NCBI GenBank assembly: GCA_947247005.1 | Contig: OX365955.1 | Coordinates: 3,420,001 to 3,484,000, forward strand | Source: Spisula solida | Lineage: Eukaryota; Mollusca; Bivalvia; Venerida; Mactridae | Length of the DNA: 64,000 nucleotides | Reading direction: 5' to 3' | In this document: positions 48,950 through 58,466 of the stretch, one piece after another | Layout of the letters: each line of letters begins with the position of its first letter | Position numbering within the stretch: position 1 is the first letter of the stretch | Program-made: the position numbers and the translations under genes | Notes under the pieces: model-generated | Told to the model about the DNA's origin: nothing | Seen by the model: only the letters and a program-made list of their open reading frames with translations | Databases searched by the model: none

Positions 48950-49360
48950 TCAAGTAACGCACGTTTCGTATCTGTAACATACCAGCCCTGCGTACAAGGA
49001 AAAATCACGTGACGCACGTTTCGTACGATACGTTTCGTACCTGGTACGCAAACGTGCGTCACGCTATTTTCCTTGAACGTAGGACAGGTATGAAACGTTT
49101 CGTACATGTTACGTAACGGGTACGAAACGTTTCGTACCTTGTACGCATCACGTACTAAATGTGCGTCAAGTAATCCTTCGTTGAAGGCAAGGCTGTAGAA
49201 CACGAACAGTACATACCTTACTTCGTCTGCTATGTACAAACTACACATACCTGGATGACGTACTAAGGGTCTAAACCGATACGACTACCTGTGGTTTGTT
49301 TCACGGTATGTAACGTGATGCTTCCTCGAACGCAGGGCAGATATTTTAACATAGCATAAT
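48950..49360. repeat. Inverted and tandem units rich in GTTTCGTAC
   Basis: The word CACGTGATTTTTCCTTGTAC GCAGG recurs in both orientations (about 48980-49020 inverted, 49063-49095, and 49310-49345), joined by ACGCACGTTTCGTAC and GTACGAAACGTTTCGTAC palindromes. A 176-codon minus-strand frame crosses it (48718-49248), but its periodic composition suggests it is not a gene. Confidence 0.55.
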
Positions 49361-49373
49361 TTAACAGCCAATA

Positions 49374-49547
49374 CATTGTCTATATTTATAACACCGGTTG
49401 TATGTTTTTATAAGCGGGGATTATCACGAAGACGCTCCTAGTGTAACACAAACTCAAATCCGATTTATTAACGGTATATTCAACGCAGGGGCCTTGTAAT
49501 ATATGCATGCATAAAGGTCAGGATCAGTTCAAATTCTCCGTGCTATA
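49374..49547 (+). repeat. Repeat family D, copy 4, with DR5 motif
   Basis: ATTGTCTATATTTATAACAC, TTTTTATAAGCGGGGATTAT, CACGAAGACGCTC, GCATGCATAAAGGTCAGGAT and CTCCGTGCTATA match copies 2 and 3. The site at 49515-49531 is AGGTCA, 5 bases, AGTTCA, which fits the RGKTCA half-site rule. Confidence 0.7.
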
Positions 49548-49658
49548 TAGTTGACGGTTTCGGAACTTTAAAGCAGATCTAGTAAAACTCGTTTAATCAG
49601 GTCAGTCACCTGTTTACATAACTTTGTCTATATAAACATTGTCTTTGCTCTTGTTTAT

Positions 49659-49778
49659 TAAATAAGGTCTAGTTCTATTTGGCTGTTTATTGTTTATTAC
49701 CAATGAACGCAGTCTGAAACATACAAATGACAAACGATTACTTATATGAATAAGCACCACATGGTATGGTATTCCTCT
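49659..49778 (-). repeat. 3' LTR of the Gypsy element
   Basis: 120 bp, TAAATAAGG to ATTCCTCT on the plus strand, matching 55660-55779 with three mismatches near its left end. The termini are not the usual TG..CA. On the minus strand it holds CATATAAG, TCAGACTGCGTTCATTGG and AATAAACAATAAA, a possible polyadenylation signal. Confidence 0.85.
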
Positions 49779-49787
49779 TTCTCCCCC
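49779..49787 (-). promoter_or_regulatory. Polypurine tract
   Basis: On the minus strand GGGGGAGAA directly precedes the 3' LTR, which itself begins AGAGGAA. This is the expected site and composition for the plus-strand primer of an LTR retrotransposon. Confidence 0.7.
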
Positions 49788-49938
49788 AAGTCTTTGCTAT
49801 ATACATGTACTAGCACATTGTCTATGTGAGTGTCAATGGTAAAGATTTAAGTATAAAATCACTTCGAAAACATGATGGTTATGTTAACATAACAGTTAAT
49901 TATGACTGAAAATGTCTCTTATTCACTGTCGTATCTCT

Positions 49939-51705
49939 TCATGTGGAAGTGTCATAATCCTTGTGCCATTCAGGCTTCCGAATGTTGCGAGTAGACCGGC
50001 GTGTCTCTACAGGCACATCAACCTGCACGGGTGGTGCTGGTGTGTTCAAAACCAGATCTATGTTGGGGCTCGTGTGGTTATCTAAGACCAGATGGCGACG
50101 ACTAGATGTGTTAGGTAGTGGAGCTGTTGGAGTACCTGGCAGACTTGGTGTGCCAGGCAGACTTGCTGTGTTAGAACCAACCTTAGGAGTTCCAGGTGTA
50201 GGGTTAGATACTCTAGCTGGTGTCTCTGGTTTAGCCTGTGTGACAGTTGTGTCACTGGATGGTTGAGCAAACTTCCGTAACATAATGTCATTGTCAATCG
50301 TCAAACGTGCTGGCAGCTTGTTAACAGGAACATTTTGTCTTAGGAACTTTCTGTTGCGCAAAGTGACACGTCCTGATCCGTCGACCTTAATCACGTATTG
50401 GTCAAATTGTCTGACTTCTATGACAATGCCTGTCTTGTCCCATTTGAGTGGATGGGGACCAACTTGATTTTGTATACGTACATGGTCCCCCATGACAAGT
50501 GGTAGGAGACGTTTTGTATGTTCTGACCAACGTTCAGCATCTCTCATGTGACGATTCCGCAGGGCATCCTCTCTAGTTGCCAATGTTTCTCGCCAAGTGT
50601 TATGCGGCAGATAACGACCAGGTGGAATGGGTATAAAGTCGCGTATAGGCCTTCCAAAGATGCACATGGCAGGTGAGATTCTAGTGTCTCTGTCGGGAGT
50701 GTTCCTGTACTGGAGCATCGCGCGTTGGAATGCGTCCGTGTTCAGATCACCGTTAGGACTGGTGTTGTCTGTGAGCAGACGTTTGACTGTTTTGACACCC
50801 ACTTCAGCTCGGCAATTACTATGCGGAAATGCGACAGATGACAGCCTATGATGTACGCCCCACTCTTGCAGGAATCTACGTGTAGCTACGGCTGTGAACT
50901 CAGGGCCACCGTCAGATGCTAGTTCGTCCGGTATTCCAAAAGTGACAAACACTCGGCGTAGGCAGGCGATCAGGCCAGAGGCTCCCTCAGAAGACTTCTC
51001 AACAATCGGCCAGTTCGAATAACGGTCAACCACCACTAGATAGTTACAGCCGCGAAAGTGGAAAAAGTCTGCACATACACATTGGAATGGGTAGTCTGGA
51101 TTCGTCATAGGAGTGGGTGGAGCACATGGGTTAGATGGTGCATTACGATTACACTGGTTACAAGTGTTCCGTAAGGCAGTGATGGCTGGGGTAATACCAG
51201 GCCAAAAGATGGAGGCCTCAGCCCTTGCTGTCATCGATGTGACGCCCTGATGTGCAGCATGAAGAGCAGCAAGGACTTCCTCTCGTAGCAAAGGTGGAAT
51301 TACGATCCTATCTTTATATAAGATGACGCCATCAATAGTGTGCAAATTGTCCCTGAATGGGTGGTATTCACGAAGCCGTTCTGGTAGTTCATGTCTGAAT
51401 TCAGGCATACCAGACTCCACCAACTGGCTAAGGGTGTGCATGGTGTTGTCGCTTGTAGTAGCAGTGCGAACTCTGTCCCAAGTGACGGATTTCATGCTGA
51501 GGGTATCCAGCGTAGAGATAGCAGATGTGGAATTGGCATCTTCTATGGTGGGTGTGTCTGGGGCAGGTGTGCGTAGACCCGTCATAATGGTGGTGGAGTG
51601 AATAACAGCGACATCGTCCGACAGGAAGTATTTATGTGGTTCACCTATAGGATGACGTGAGACGCAATCGGCGGCTTGGTGGCGGACACCTGGTACATGC
51701 ACCAT
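49939..51705 (-). CDS. Integrase region of the Gypsy polyprotein (intact frame)
   Basis: 588 codons without a stop, continuous in frame with the reverse transcriptase further upstream. It begins with the end of the RNase H connection ([19 protein letters not shown]). An HHCC zinc-binding domain follows (H149, H152, C182, C185). The catalytic core has D213 (CADFF), D265 (SDGGPEF) and E301 (CRAEVG), with exactly 35 residues between the second Asp and the Glu, the D-D-35-E signature. A GPY/F-like module ([20 protein letters not shown]) is near 406-425, and the C-terminus is Pro/Thr-rich with an [10 protein letters not shown] basic tail. It would insert the cDNA into host DNA. All key residues are present, so this part could still be functional protein although the upstream regions are broken. 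Confidence 0.93.
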   Translation of the reverse strand: MVHVPGVRHQAADCVSRHPIGEPHKYFLSDDVAVIHSTTIMTGLRTPAPDTPTIEDANSTSAISTLDTLSMKSVTWDRVRTATTSDNTMHTLSQLVESGMPEFRHELPERLREYHPFRDNLHTIDGVILYKDRIVIPPLLREEVLAALHAAHQGVTSMTARAEASIFWPGITPAITALRNTCNQCNRNAPSNPCAPPTPMTNPDYPFQCVCADFFHFRGCNYLVVVDRYSNWPIVEKSSEGASGLIACLRRVFVTFGIPDELASDGGPEFTAVATRRFLQEWGVHHRLSSVAFPHSNCRAEVGVKTVKRLLTDNTSPNGDLNTDAFQRAMLQYRNTPDRDTRISPAMCIFGRPIRDFIPIPPGRYLPHNTWRETLATREDALRNRHMRDAERWSEHTKRLLPLVMGDHVRIQNQVGPHPLKWDKTGIVIEVRQFDQYVIKVDGSGRVTLRNRKFLRQNVPVNKLPARLTIDNDIMLRKFAQPSSDTTVTQAKPETPARVSNPTPGTPKVGSNTASLPGTPSLPGTPTAPLPNTSSRRHLVLDNHTSPNIDLVLNTPAPPVQVDVPVETRRSTRNIRKPEWHKDYDTST

Positions 51706-52060
51706 GCGAAAACGGTATCGGAGGGTCTTCTCCTTGAGGTTTCTGAGACGAGAGTTACTGATATCCTCCAGCGATCGGTCGTTGAAGATTCGCAGTAAAG
51801 GTTTGTGATCAACAGCGATGATGAGGTCCTTGCAACCAAGTACAAAATATCTTGCCTTATCAAGGGAGTCTGCCGTGCCAGTGCTTCATCTTCCACAGGT
51901 GCATACCGAGATTCAGCTGGGTGTGTAAACCTACTTCCTACCAGTGTGATTTTCCATCCTGAGAGACAGCAGAACGGTTGAGCACCAGAGCATGAGCAGT
52001 GTTTCTGTAACAACCAGAATCCAATGCCATTTTTCGGCCAGGCATGTCGGTCTGCTTGGA
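51706..52060 (-). pseudogene. RNase H domain of the Gypsy element, broken by a deletion and two frameshifts
   Basis: After RPTCLA the expected TD-S motif with the first catalytic Asp is missing, and the reading frame shifts (near 52050). KNGIGFW and then [12 protein letters not shown], with the catalytic Glu, follow in another frame. A second shift near 51875 returns to the original frame, where [10 protein letters not shown] and AVDHKPLL, with a further catalytic Asp, are present. The two shifts compensate, so the integrase remains in frame with the reverse transcriptase. The domain normally degrades the RNA strand of the cDNA hybrid; here it should be inactive. Confidence 0.8.
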
Positions 52061-52992
52061 TCGAATATTCTGACGCCTTCTTCTATTTCACTAGCAATGA
52101 CAGCCTTGGATTCATCAAACAGACTCTGAAGCTGTTCATTCCATTCAAAGGGGACATCTGATTTCAGTAGTTGTCGAAATGGTAACATTTTCTGTGTCAT
52201 ACTGAAGGCATATGAAACGTGGTTTACAAGACCAAACCAGGATCTGACATCAGTGATATCTTTAGGTGTTGGGAATTCCATATTTGCACGCAGGTACTTC
52301 TGGCATGGTCGTACGCTATCGGGCGTTATCTCAAATCCAGCAAACTCTACGTTGTCTTCAGCAAATACGAACTTGTCGGGGTTTAGGGTAATACCGTTGC
52401 GACCACAGGTGTCGAGCCACTGTACTACTTGAAAGAAACTGTCCTCTATTGTATCGGCCCATAGGAGCACATCATCTACACACTTGGTTTTGTTGGGGAT
52501 ATCTGACAAAATTTCATCGTAGCGCCTTGTATATCCGTCACCTGATGCTATATATCCTTGTGGAGCAGTCTTGTACCTGTATCTGCCCCATGGTGTGATG
52601 AAGGTGGTAAGGTGACGATCCTCCATACGAATTGGCACACTGTGATATCCATTCCATGCATCAAGGACTGTTTTCTTTTTGTTGCACGGGACTAGACGAG
52701 CCTGGTGGAAGGGTGATGGTGTATGGTGTGTTTCCCTGGTGGCATGAGCATTAAGGGCCTGGAAGTCAACAGTGCGTCTTGGAGTACCATTTTTCTTCGC
52801 ACACACTACCATTCTGTGGCACCATGTCACTGGTTCACCCACAGGTACAGGTTCAATTACACCAAGCTGAACATCCTGGTCAATTCCTGCTTTCACCGCA
52901 TCTCGCCAATGAAGAGGCACAGGCACTGGTGTGTGATGAGCAACTGGTTCAGCCTGGGGATCAACCATAAGCTTCATAGGTGGCCCATCCAT
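51931..52992 (-). CDS. Reverse transcriptase of the Gypsy element
   Basis: 353-codon frame starting MDGPPMKLMVDPQAEPVAHH. Recognisable RT motifs in order: TPRRTVDFQALN (about 70-81), VLDAWNGYHSVP with the first catalytic Asp at 111, the TPWGRYRYKTAPQGY block (133-147), and CVDD at 171-174 in place of YxDD with both Asp kept. FAGFEITPDSVRP is near 217-229 and the RNase H lead-in VRIFDPSRP follows. The polymerase core is therefore open. The true protein would start further upstream: the reading continues to 53029 (FNICEHQTLP), where repeat A is inserted. It ends prematurely because of the RNase H deletion. Confidence 0.9.
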   Translation of the reverse strand: MDGPPMKLMVDPQAEPVAHHTPVPVPLHWRDAVKAGIDQDVQLGVIEPVPVGEPVTWCHRMVVCAKKNGTPRRTVDFQALNAHATRETHHTPSPFHQARLVPCNKKKTVLDAWNGYHSVPIRMEDRHLTTFITPWGRYRYKTAPQGYIASGDGYTRRYDEILSDIPNKTKCVDDVLLWADTIEDSFFQVVQWLDTCGRNGITLNPDKFVFAEDNVEFAGFEITPDSVRPCQKYLRANMEFPTPKDITDVRSWFGLVNHVSYAFSMTQKMLPFRQLLKSDVPFEWNEQLQSLFDESKAVIASEIEEGVRIFDPSRPTCLAEKWHWILVVTETLLMLWCSTVLLSLRMENHTGRK

Positions 52993-53040
52993 AAGCGGGA
53001 GTGTCTGGTGTTCACATATGTTGAATGTGCTCGCCTTGTA

Positions 53041-53209
53041 TCTTTTCTACTGGGTCATTCAGCTAGTTATAATTTATTATACTTTTCGACAGCTTGGACT
53101 TGGGCGGATCTGCGCTTGTTTAGTTGGGCATTGTGCTTTGTGTGTTTTTAATGTTTTCTGTGCTCGGCTGGTTAAGTTGAGTGCTGCCTTCCCTGTCTGA
53201 CTTAATATA
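53041..53209 (-). repeat. Repeat A inserted in the Gypsy element
   Basis: On the minus strand it runs TATATTAAGTCAGACAGGGA to CCCAGTAGAAAAGA and matches 16100-16340. It is flanked by CTGTTTTTGTA (53210-53220) and CTCGCCTTGTA (53030-53040), 8 of 11 identical, a probable target duplication. It separates the protease linker from the reverse transcriptase. As the host element is recent, this repeat has been mobile recently. The duplication and short size suit a SINE. Confidence 0.75.
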
Positions 53210-53712
53210 CTGTTTTTGTAGAGGTCAAGTAGGTAGCTTTGTATCTTTGACCTGTTACTCTCAGTAGCGGGAAACGGTAAGGTGGTCGGAGGTGGTGGCG
53301 GGTTCTGACGTCTTGGGCAGTCACAAGGTGAAGTTAGATTAGCAGTATCCTGTAGCACCGCTGTACTGTCTGGGTGATAGGACATGGTTCTAATTTCAGG
53401 GAATGTGGCTGGTATGATCCCTAGGGCAATACAAGCTTCTTTGCTCAAGAACAGTCTGTCCGATGAGTCTGTAATGTATGTTATTTGCCGTGTTTCAATA
53501 ACATTGTCTCCGTCATCCCTAGCTGACAGACGAAGTACGGTAGCACCAAGGATGCGAATACCCTCATTGTTAGCTGTGTGCATCCGCATTGTGACAGGGA
53601 TCAAGTCCGACTCGCGTAATCCAAGTTTGTGAATCACCTTTAAACCGGCCAGGCAACTCTGGCAAACAGTATCAGCCATGGCAGGGATGGTAGCAGTTCG
53701 AGTCTGTCGTGA
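53210..53712 (-). pseudogene. Aspartic protease region of the Gypsy element, interrupted
   Basis: The frame contains IPAMADTVCQSCLAG, the place of the DTG catalytic triad, with Gly replaced by Val. It continues through ILGATVLRLSA (flap-like region) and FLSKEACIALGIIP, typical of this element family, then a Pro-rich linker. The upstream codons of the same domain lie beyond the MITE at 54460-54525, so the gene is split. Repeat A cuts the C-terminal linker. Protease normally matures the Gag-Pol polyprotein; here it should be dead. Confidence 0.8.
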
Positions 53713-53714
53713 TA

Positions 53715-54457
53715 CACTTGGCAAAACTTATAAGTACACACTTGTTTATTTGCCCATAGCTGCTCCGTCAATGCATGCATGATCGTGCTGAAAATTTCAA
53801 CATATGTAAATTGGATATGTAGAGTTACAATACAATCGATGTTTTTAACATCTGATTTAAATTGTCAAAAACAGAATAAACTAATGATGCCAACAGCAGA
53901 ATCTAAAAAAACAAAATAATGCCGTGTGTTCATCGGGCGATTGTCAGGTAGCTAATGCTCTTATGGCCCCGCTGCGCTGATACAGTACGGTTTCAAGTCT
54001 ATGTTTCTATCACGGACACAGTAATAAAGAAAACAATGATAGGAACAAGCACACTTTAGGTTTAAAAATATCAACTTCTGATAAAAAATGAAATTTGGAA
54101 CATGGTTAACTCCCCTTGACCATAACAATAAAAAATATTTTTAAAAGTAAAAAAACATCATGTTGTTGTTTGAAAAATCGAATTATTTTGTGTTTTTTTA
54201 ATTTGACAATAAATCTAAAATTCAAATTTACCTTACATAAAAATAATTTGCAAATACGCGTCAATTTCACGGCCATTTTACGGTTTTTGACGTTTCATGG
54301 TTCAATGAACCGTTGTACTCAATTTTGTAGAAAAAACTTTATTTATCCAGTCCTTTGACAGTCAATACCATGTACACAAAGTTTCATGCAAAAATAATAA
54401 AAAATAAAAAAGTTATAACGATAAAACGACGTGTGTACTTATAAGTTTTGCCGAGTG
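53715..54457. mobile_element. Tc1/mariner-type MITE nested in the Gypsy protease
   Basis: Terminal repeats of 27 bp with one mismatch: CACTTGGCAAAACTTATAAG at 53715 and, read back from 54457, CACTCGGCAAAACTTATAAG. TA duplicated on both sides (53713-53714 and 54458-54459). 743 bp, A/T-rich, no transposase frame (the 80-codon frame at 54116 has no motif). Non-autonomous. Confidence 0.9.
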
Positions 54458-54504
54458 TAGTTGGAAACCAAGTGCACCATAATCATCCGCAGACACCTTG
54501 GCCG

Positions 54505-55630
54505 TTACATTGACAGTTGGTTGAGGTTTAGAACGCTACCTTGTCCATGTGTTAGAGAGCTTGTCATAGATGTGGTGATCAAGTGAGATAATTCTTTCTG
54601 ATAGTCCTTTGTCGGATAATGTGCATGAAGTATCGAACAATGTATTGTCACACTTATTGGTTTGTGTAGGGTATTGTTTATGGTACATAATGCATCAAAT
54701 ACAGCACTTTCATTGAATACTCGACTGTCTTTAGACATTGGCTTATCCTTACTACGGCAGACGGTTTCAAAATGGTGATCACGGTCGCAAATGTCACATC
54801 GATGTCCGTATGCAGGACATTCCGTTTTGCGAACACGAGCCGGGGAGCGTTTACCATGTCCTTTTTTGTCACAGTATGAGCAGGAATCATGTTTGTCTTT
54901 AATAGCAACACTTTTAGACTTTTTGTAAGTACTGCTAACTGCCTCTGCAGGATGGGAGTCAAGTAGTCTAGATGCTGACCTCTTGCCAGCCTCCTTAGCT
55001 TCAACAAACTTAAACACATCTTCAAGGGACATGTCCTGATTTTTGTCCCCCAGTAAGTCTAATTGTATCTCTGAGTCTGCAATACCCCTAGTTAACACAT
55101 CCCGAATAATAGCTTCTGTGTAATTCACACTGCCGTCACAACCAGGACACTTAATGCGAACTTGCAGATGCCGGCTTGTCCTCTTAATCATGCGCCGAAG
55201 CTGCGAACAGTTTCGTCCCTGTCTTGCCGCATATTATGCAGTGTGACACGTGCCACCATTGTATTTTCCTCACGTACTGCAAGTTTTTTAATCAATGTTA
55301 TAATATCAGTTTCTGACTTGTCTGTGAGGCTTCCACCATTTGATCGTGTTAAGTCTTTTCGTAATGGTTCATCGCAACACTCTAATAGTTGTACGACTCT
55401 ATCATGTCCTGTTATCTTAGTAGCACTAACATAGTCCTTCCATCGAGATTCAAAGTAGCTGGTGCTAGCGGCGGTGATTGTTGGTCTCTTAACTTTTTCC
55501 ACTTTAGCAGCAATACCAGTGTCTGAGTGTGGGTGACAGTATGCGCCGTGATTAGCGCTGCCACTATAGCCGCGTCGAGATATGGCGTTGTGTACTCACA
55601 GTCATCGATTGGGCAGGAAACAGCAGGCAT
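54505..55630 (-). pseudogene. gag of the Gypsy element, two frameshifts
   Basis: Starts MPAVSCPIDDCEYTTPYLDA at 55630. The reading moves through three frames (55630-about 55450, about 55500-55190, 55191-54505), so at least two indels have occurred. The middle part (YFESRWKDYVSATKI, LLECCDEPLRKDL) is a capsid-like helical region. The C-terminal part has a zinc knuckle CDICDRDHHFETVC (CX2CX4HX4C) and a degenerate first knuckle CSYCDKKGHGKRSP that lacks its last Cys. Gag would form the particle and bind RNA. A further frame change is needed to reach the protease. Confidence 0.82.
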
Positions 55631-55649
55631 GATTAGATGATGTCTTTAC

Positions 55650-55660
55650 ACTGCGTTCAT
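55650..55660 (-). promoter_or_regulatory. Primer-binding site of self-priming type
   Basis: On the minus strand ATGAACGCAGT directly follows the 5' LTR. It does not begin with TGG, so it is not a tRNA primer site. It is perfectly complementary over 11 bases to ACTGCGTTCAT at 55714-55704, which lies two bases inside the predicted 5' end of the RNA. In Tf1 of fission yeast the first 11 nt of the RNA prime reverse transcription in this way. Confidence 0.65.
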
Positions 55661-55779
55661 AAATACGATCTAGTTCTTTTTGGCTGTTTATTGTTTATTA
55701 CCAATGAACGCAGTCTGAAACATACAAATGACAAACGATTACTTATATGAATAAGCACCACATGGTATGGTATTCCTCT
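55660..55779 (-). repeat. 5' LTR of the Gypsy element with TATA box and initiator
   Basis: Matches 49659-49778. On the minus strand TATAAG (55747-55742) lies 31 bases upstream of an initiator TCAGACT (55718-55712) that fits YYANWYY with A at 55716. R would then start at 55716 and AATAAA-like words follow within 30 bases, implying a very short R and U5. Confidence 0.8.
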
Positions 55780-55924
55780 ATTTATTAAAATTTTTATAGT
55801 GTAATTATATGAGTATATGACTTTGTGAATAAGGTAATGATTTCCACTGCCTTCTTGTCCTATTAAAATATTTTAAACAATAGAAATGTTTGTTTTGATA
55901 TTACATTGTTTGTTTACTAGTGAC

Positions 55925-56055
55925 ATACCTGAATAAACGTACTACATAGGTGTAATTGTTGGTTATGCAGGTTTATATAAAACCATAAAGTTTGTATAGT
56001 AACCCCCCCCCGTTTAGCTACATGAGTTGAAAATTTACCTATACCACCTTTCATA
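55925..56055 (+). repeat. LINE 3' UTR fragment
   Basis: ATAGGTGTAATTG, CATAAAGTTTGTATAGTAA, CCCCCGTTTAGCTACATGAG and TTGAAAATTTACCTATA match the reverse complement of about 58255-58360, which lies downstream of the LINE coding end at 58467. A truncated second LINE insertion is the likely origin. 56060-56930 shows nothing else I can name. Confidence 0.5.
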
Positions 56056-56924
56056 TTGTACCGCTCATACAGTTATTAACACAGACAGTGTTTCGTCTAG
56101 CGAACGATACACGGATATTAAACTAAATTAAGACTATACAATATTATTAAATAAGCTTCGTTACTAAGACGATAACACTAAAATAATTGAGTTTACTTAA
56201 GATTAGATATAGCGGATTCTCGTTATAGGACGATCTCGCGTGAACGAGATTTCGGCGGACGTCAAAGATCAGAAGGCGGACGGTAATGTTAGTAATAGCT
56301 CTGACGACGTGATGCCATCACAACCAAGAAATGTTACAGCTTCTAATAGGACGATTTATCACCTTGGAGCGGACGACAGAATTTAAATGTTGATGCTGTT
56401 TGGACTGTCTACTTCCGACGGGAGATATTTTAACAGTGATAGTAATCTGTTTGTTTCTTAGGCAAAGAATTTCAAAAGGTGGATAAAATTTGTTGGATTA
56501 GTGGAATAAGAGGTGGAGATTATAGTTGCATGTTTATAGTGTTGTCTAAGCTCTACGTTAGTTCGTTTATTCTGTCTTTCTGTTTAATGTAAGTGTTAGA
56601 ACGCGTAAACAAATAGGGTTATTGAGAATATAGTTCTAATGCTCTGATCCCGTTAGATATTGTTGGACAAATTTGGATAAAACTGTAGGAGCACTGGCAC
56701 CAAGTAACTGCGTTAAGACTTTTGATTTATATCATAGGTTGAAAGAACGGTTGTGGTATTTTTATTTTTAAATAAAAATCACTCTTTTTTTAGTACTTAA
56801 AAATTTGAACACGGCTGAGGTACATATTTATCATGGGTAAAAAGCTTGAAGCCGGAGGTGTTATTATTGCCCATATTACAGACCATTATAAACTTAAAAT
56901 ATATTACATTATGTGGTATATAGA

Positions 56925-57075
56925 GGATATTACATGAGTGTCTTTCCATATTGAATTTATTAAACGAATTGAATAAAATAATAAAATGCGAGGCTCTGCC
57001 GAGCATTTTATCGATTTTTTCAACGAGTTTAATAAATTCAATGTGGAAAGTCACAAATGTAATGTTCTTTTTATC
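56925..57075. mobile_element. Foldback element 1
   Basis: Arms GGATATTACATGAGTGTCTT-TCCATATTGAATTTATTAAAC pair with the segment ending GTGGAAAGTCACAAATGTAATGTTC, around a small loop GAGGCTCTGCCGAGC. The whole is one long imperfect palindrome and could extrude a hairpin. No coding content. Confidence 0.65.
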
Positions 57076-57698
57076 ATATGTTAGCCTTTTCCGACCAAAA
57101 CATAAAATAGCTACGTATTTTTCAGTTTTATATACGCGCTACTTTAACAACGTCGCCTATGCTTTGAATGACGTCGCGTGATAGGTTTATTACACTAGTG
57201 TATTATCAAAAATAAATAATGGCTTTATTACGCTACCGCGACGTCAAACATGTGATAAAATAGAATAAAGAATACAATAAAAACAACGCAGACGACAATT
57301 ACACGACATGATACCCAATGTACAACTGAACGAGAAAATGAACTTAATCACTGAAAGTCCAAGGTTCAGCTGTCAAAAAATCGAAATACCTAGTTTTAGC
57401 CATAAAAAGCTAAATGATCCAGTTTCAGCTGTACAGAAGGGACCGAAACATCTAGTTTAACCGTCAAAATGTATTTAAAAGTTTACGAATAACAGATACA
57501 AGAACATTTATTTTACGTCGGTTACAATATACATACGTAGTAACACAAGCTAACCGATTTTTCCGACAAACAATTGTAAATAGTATAACAAATTAAAAAC
57601 GGTTATAAAAGAAAAACATGGTTATTTAAGATACAAGGAAAAACATTATGAGGCTCATATTATCACAGTTTAAGAATATCAATACATTCTATGTTATA

Positions 57699-57801
57699 GT
57701 TAGAACATATTAAGTAAATTTTAATGATTAAAAAGGGCGGAGCGAGCGAAGCGAAGCGAGTCCTTTTTAGTCATTAAAATTTACTTAATATGTTCTAATT
57801 A
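57699..57801. mobile_element. Foldback element 2
   Basis: Arms of 37 bp (57700-57736 and 57762-57798) match with a single mismatch: TTAGAACATATTAAGTAAAT and its reverse complement. The 25-base loop is GCGGAGCGAGCGAAGCGAAG then CGAGT. Half of the same sequence, with the same GAGCG loop start, occurs at 28786-28840. Secondary inverted words CTTAGAATATAAC occur at 57804 and 57933. Confidence 0.7.
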
Positions 57802-58466
57802 ACTTAGAATATAACATTCTGCATTCTGATTGGCCGATAGAAAGTAGCACCAACGCATGACGTAAAGTCTGTGAAGAGAAAATTTTAATAATTAAATTTT
57901 CATTGGGCGTTTTCATTGGCTCATAATGTAGGTTATATTCTAAGTTAAGAAATGAAGAAGTACCAAATAATCTTGACCAAATAATTGTTTTAAACGAATA
58001 TTAAGAATTGTAATTAATTAGACATACAGTTTCACAACAAAAGCACATATATTATTCAGCTATGAGATTAAATTTATCAAATTTATATTCCACAAAGTAT
58101 ATATAGCACATCACATAAAACAATTCATATTTAGCAGATCACATTATCAGAGTGGAAAAAAATCATGTCCTTAATATTAAGATATGAGAAATAAAATAAG
58201 TTGGAGTTTTTAAACAATAGTAAAATATAAATAAGAAGATATATAGATATATTACTATAGGTAAATTTTCAACTTGGGTAGCTGAACGGGGGGATTTACT
58301 GTACAAACTTTGTGGTTAAAGTACATAAACATGCATGACCTAGAAATACACCTATAGCTTTGAAAAAGTGGAATAAATTGTTTGAAAACAAAACACATGG
58401 AACAGTATACATTTTAGGCAGCAAAGTTATACATATTAAAAAGAAAAAGAGAATATGTTCAGGTAT

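Larger units (their letters stand above)
49659..55779 (-). mobile_element. Ty3/Gypsy LTR retrotransposon, nearly complete, with two nested insertions
   Basis: A 6.1-kb element read on the minus strand: 5' LTR (55660-55779), self-priming type primer-binding site, gag, protease, reverse transcriptase, RNase H, integrase, polypurine tract and 3' LTR (49659-49778). The LTRs differ at 3 of 120 positions. A TTTAT word lies directly left of the element (49654-49658) and one base beyond its right end (55781-55785), a likely 5-bp target duplication. A 743-bp MITE (53715-54457) and a 169-bp repeat A (53041-53209) are nested in the protease region. It cannot be autonomous, but its integrase frame is open. 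Confidence 0.92.

Noticed and set aside
48718..49248. 176-codon minus-strand frame
   Set aside because: Half of it is the palindromic GTTTCGTAC repeat cluster; no domain motif, and no splice or start context.
54116..54358. 80-codon frame as a transposase remnant in the nested MITE
   Set aside because: No D,D(34)D/E or helix-turn-helix motif; Lys/Phe/Asn-rich from AT content.
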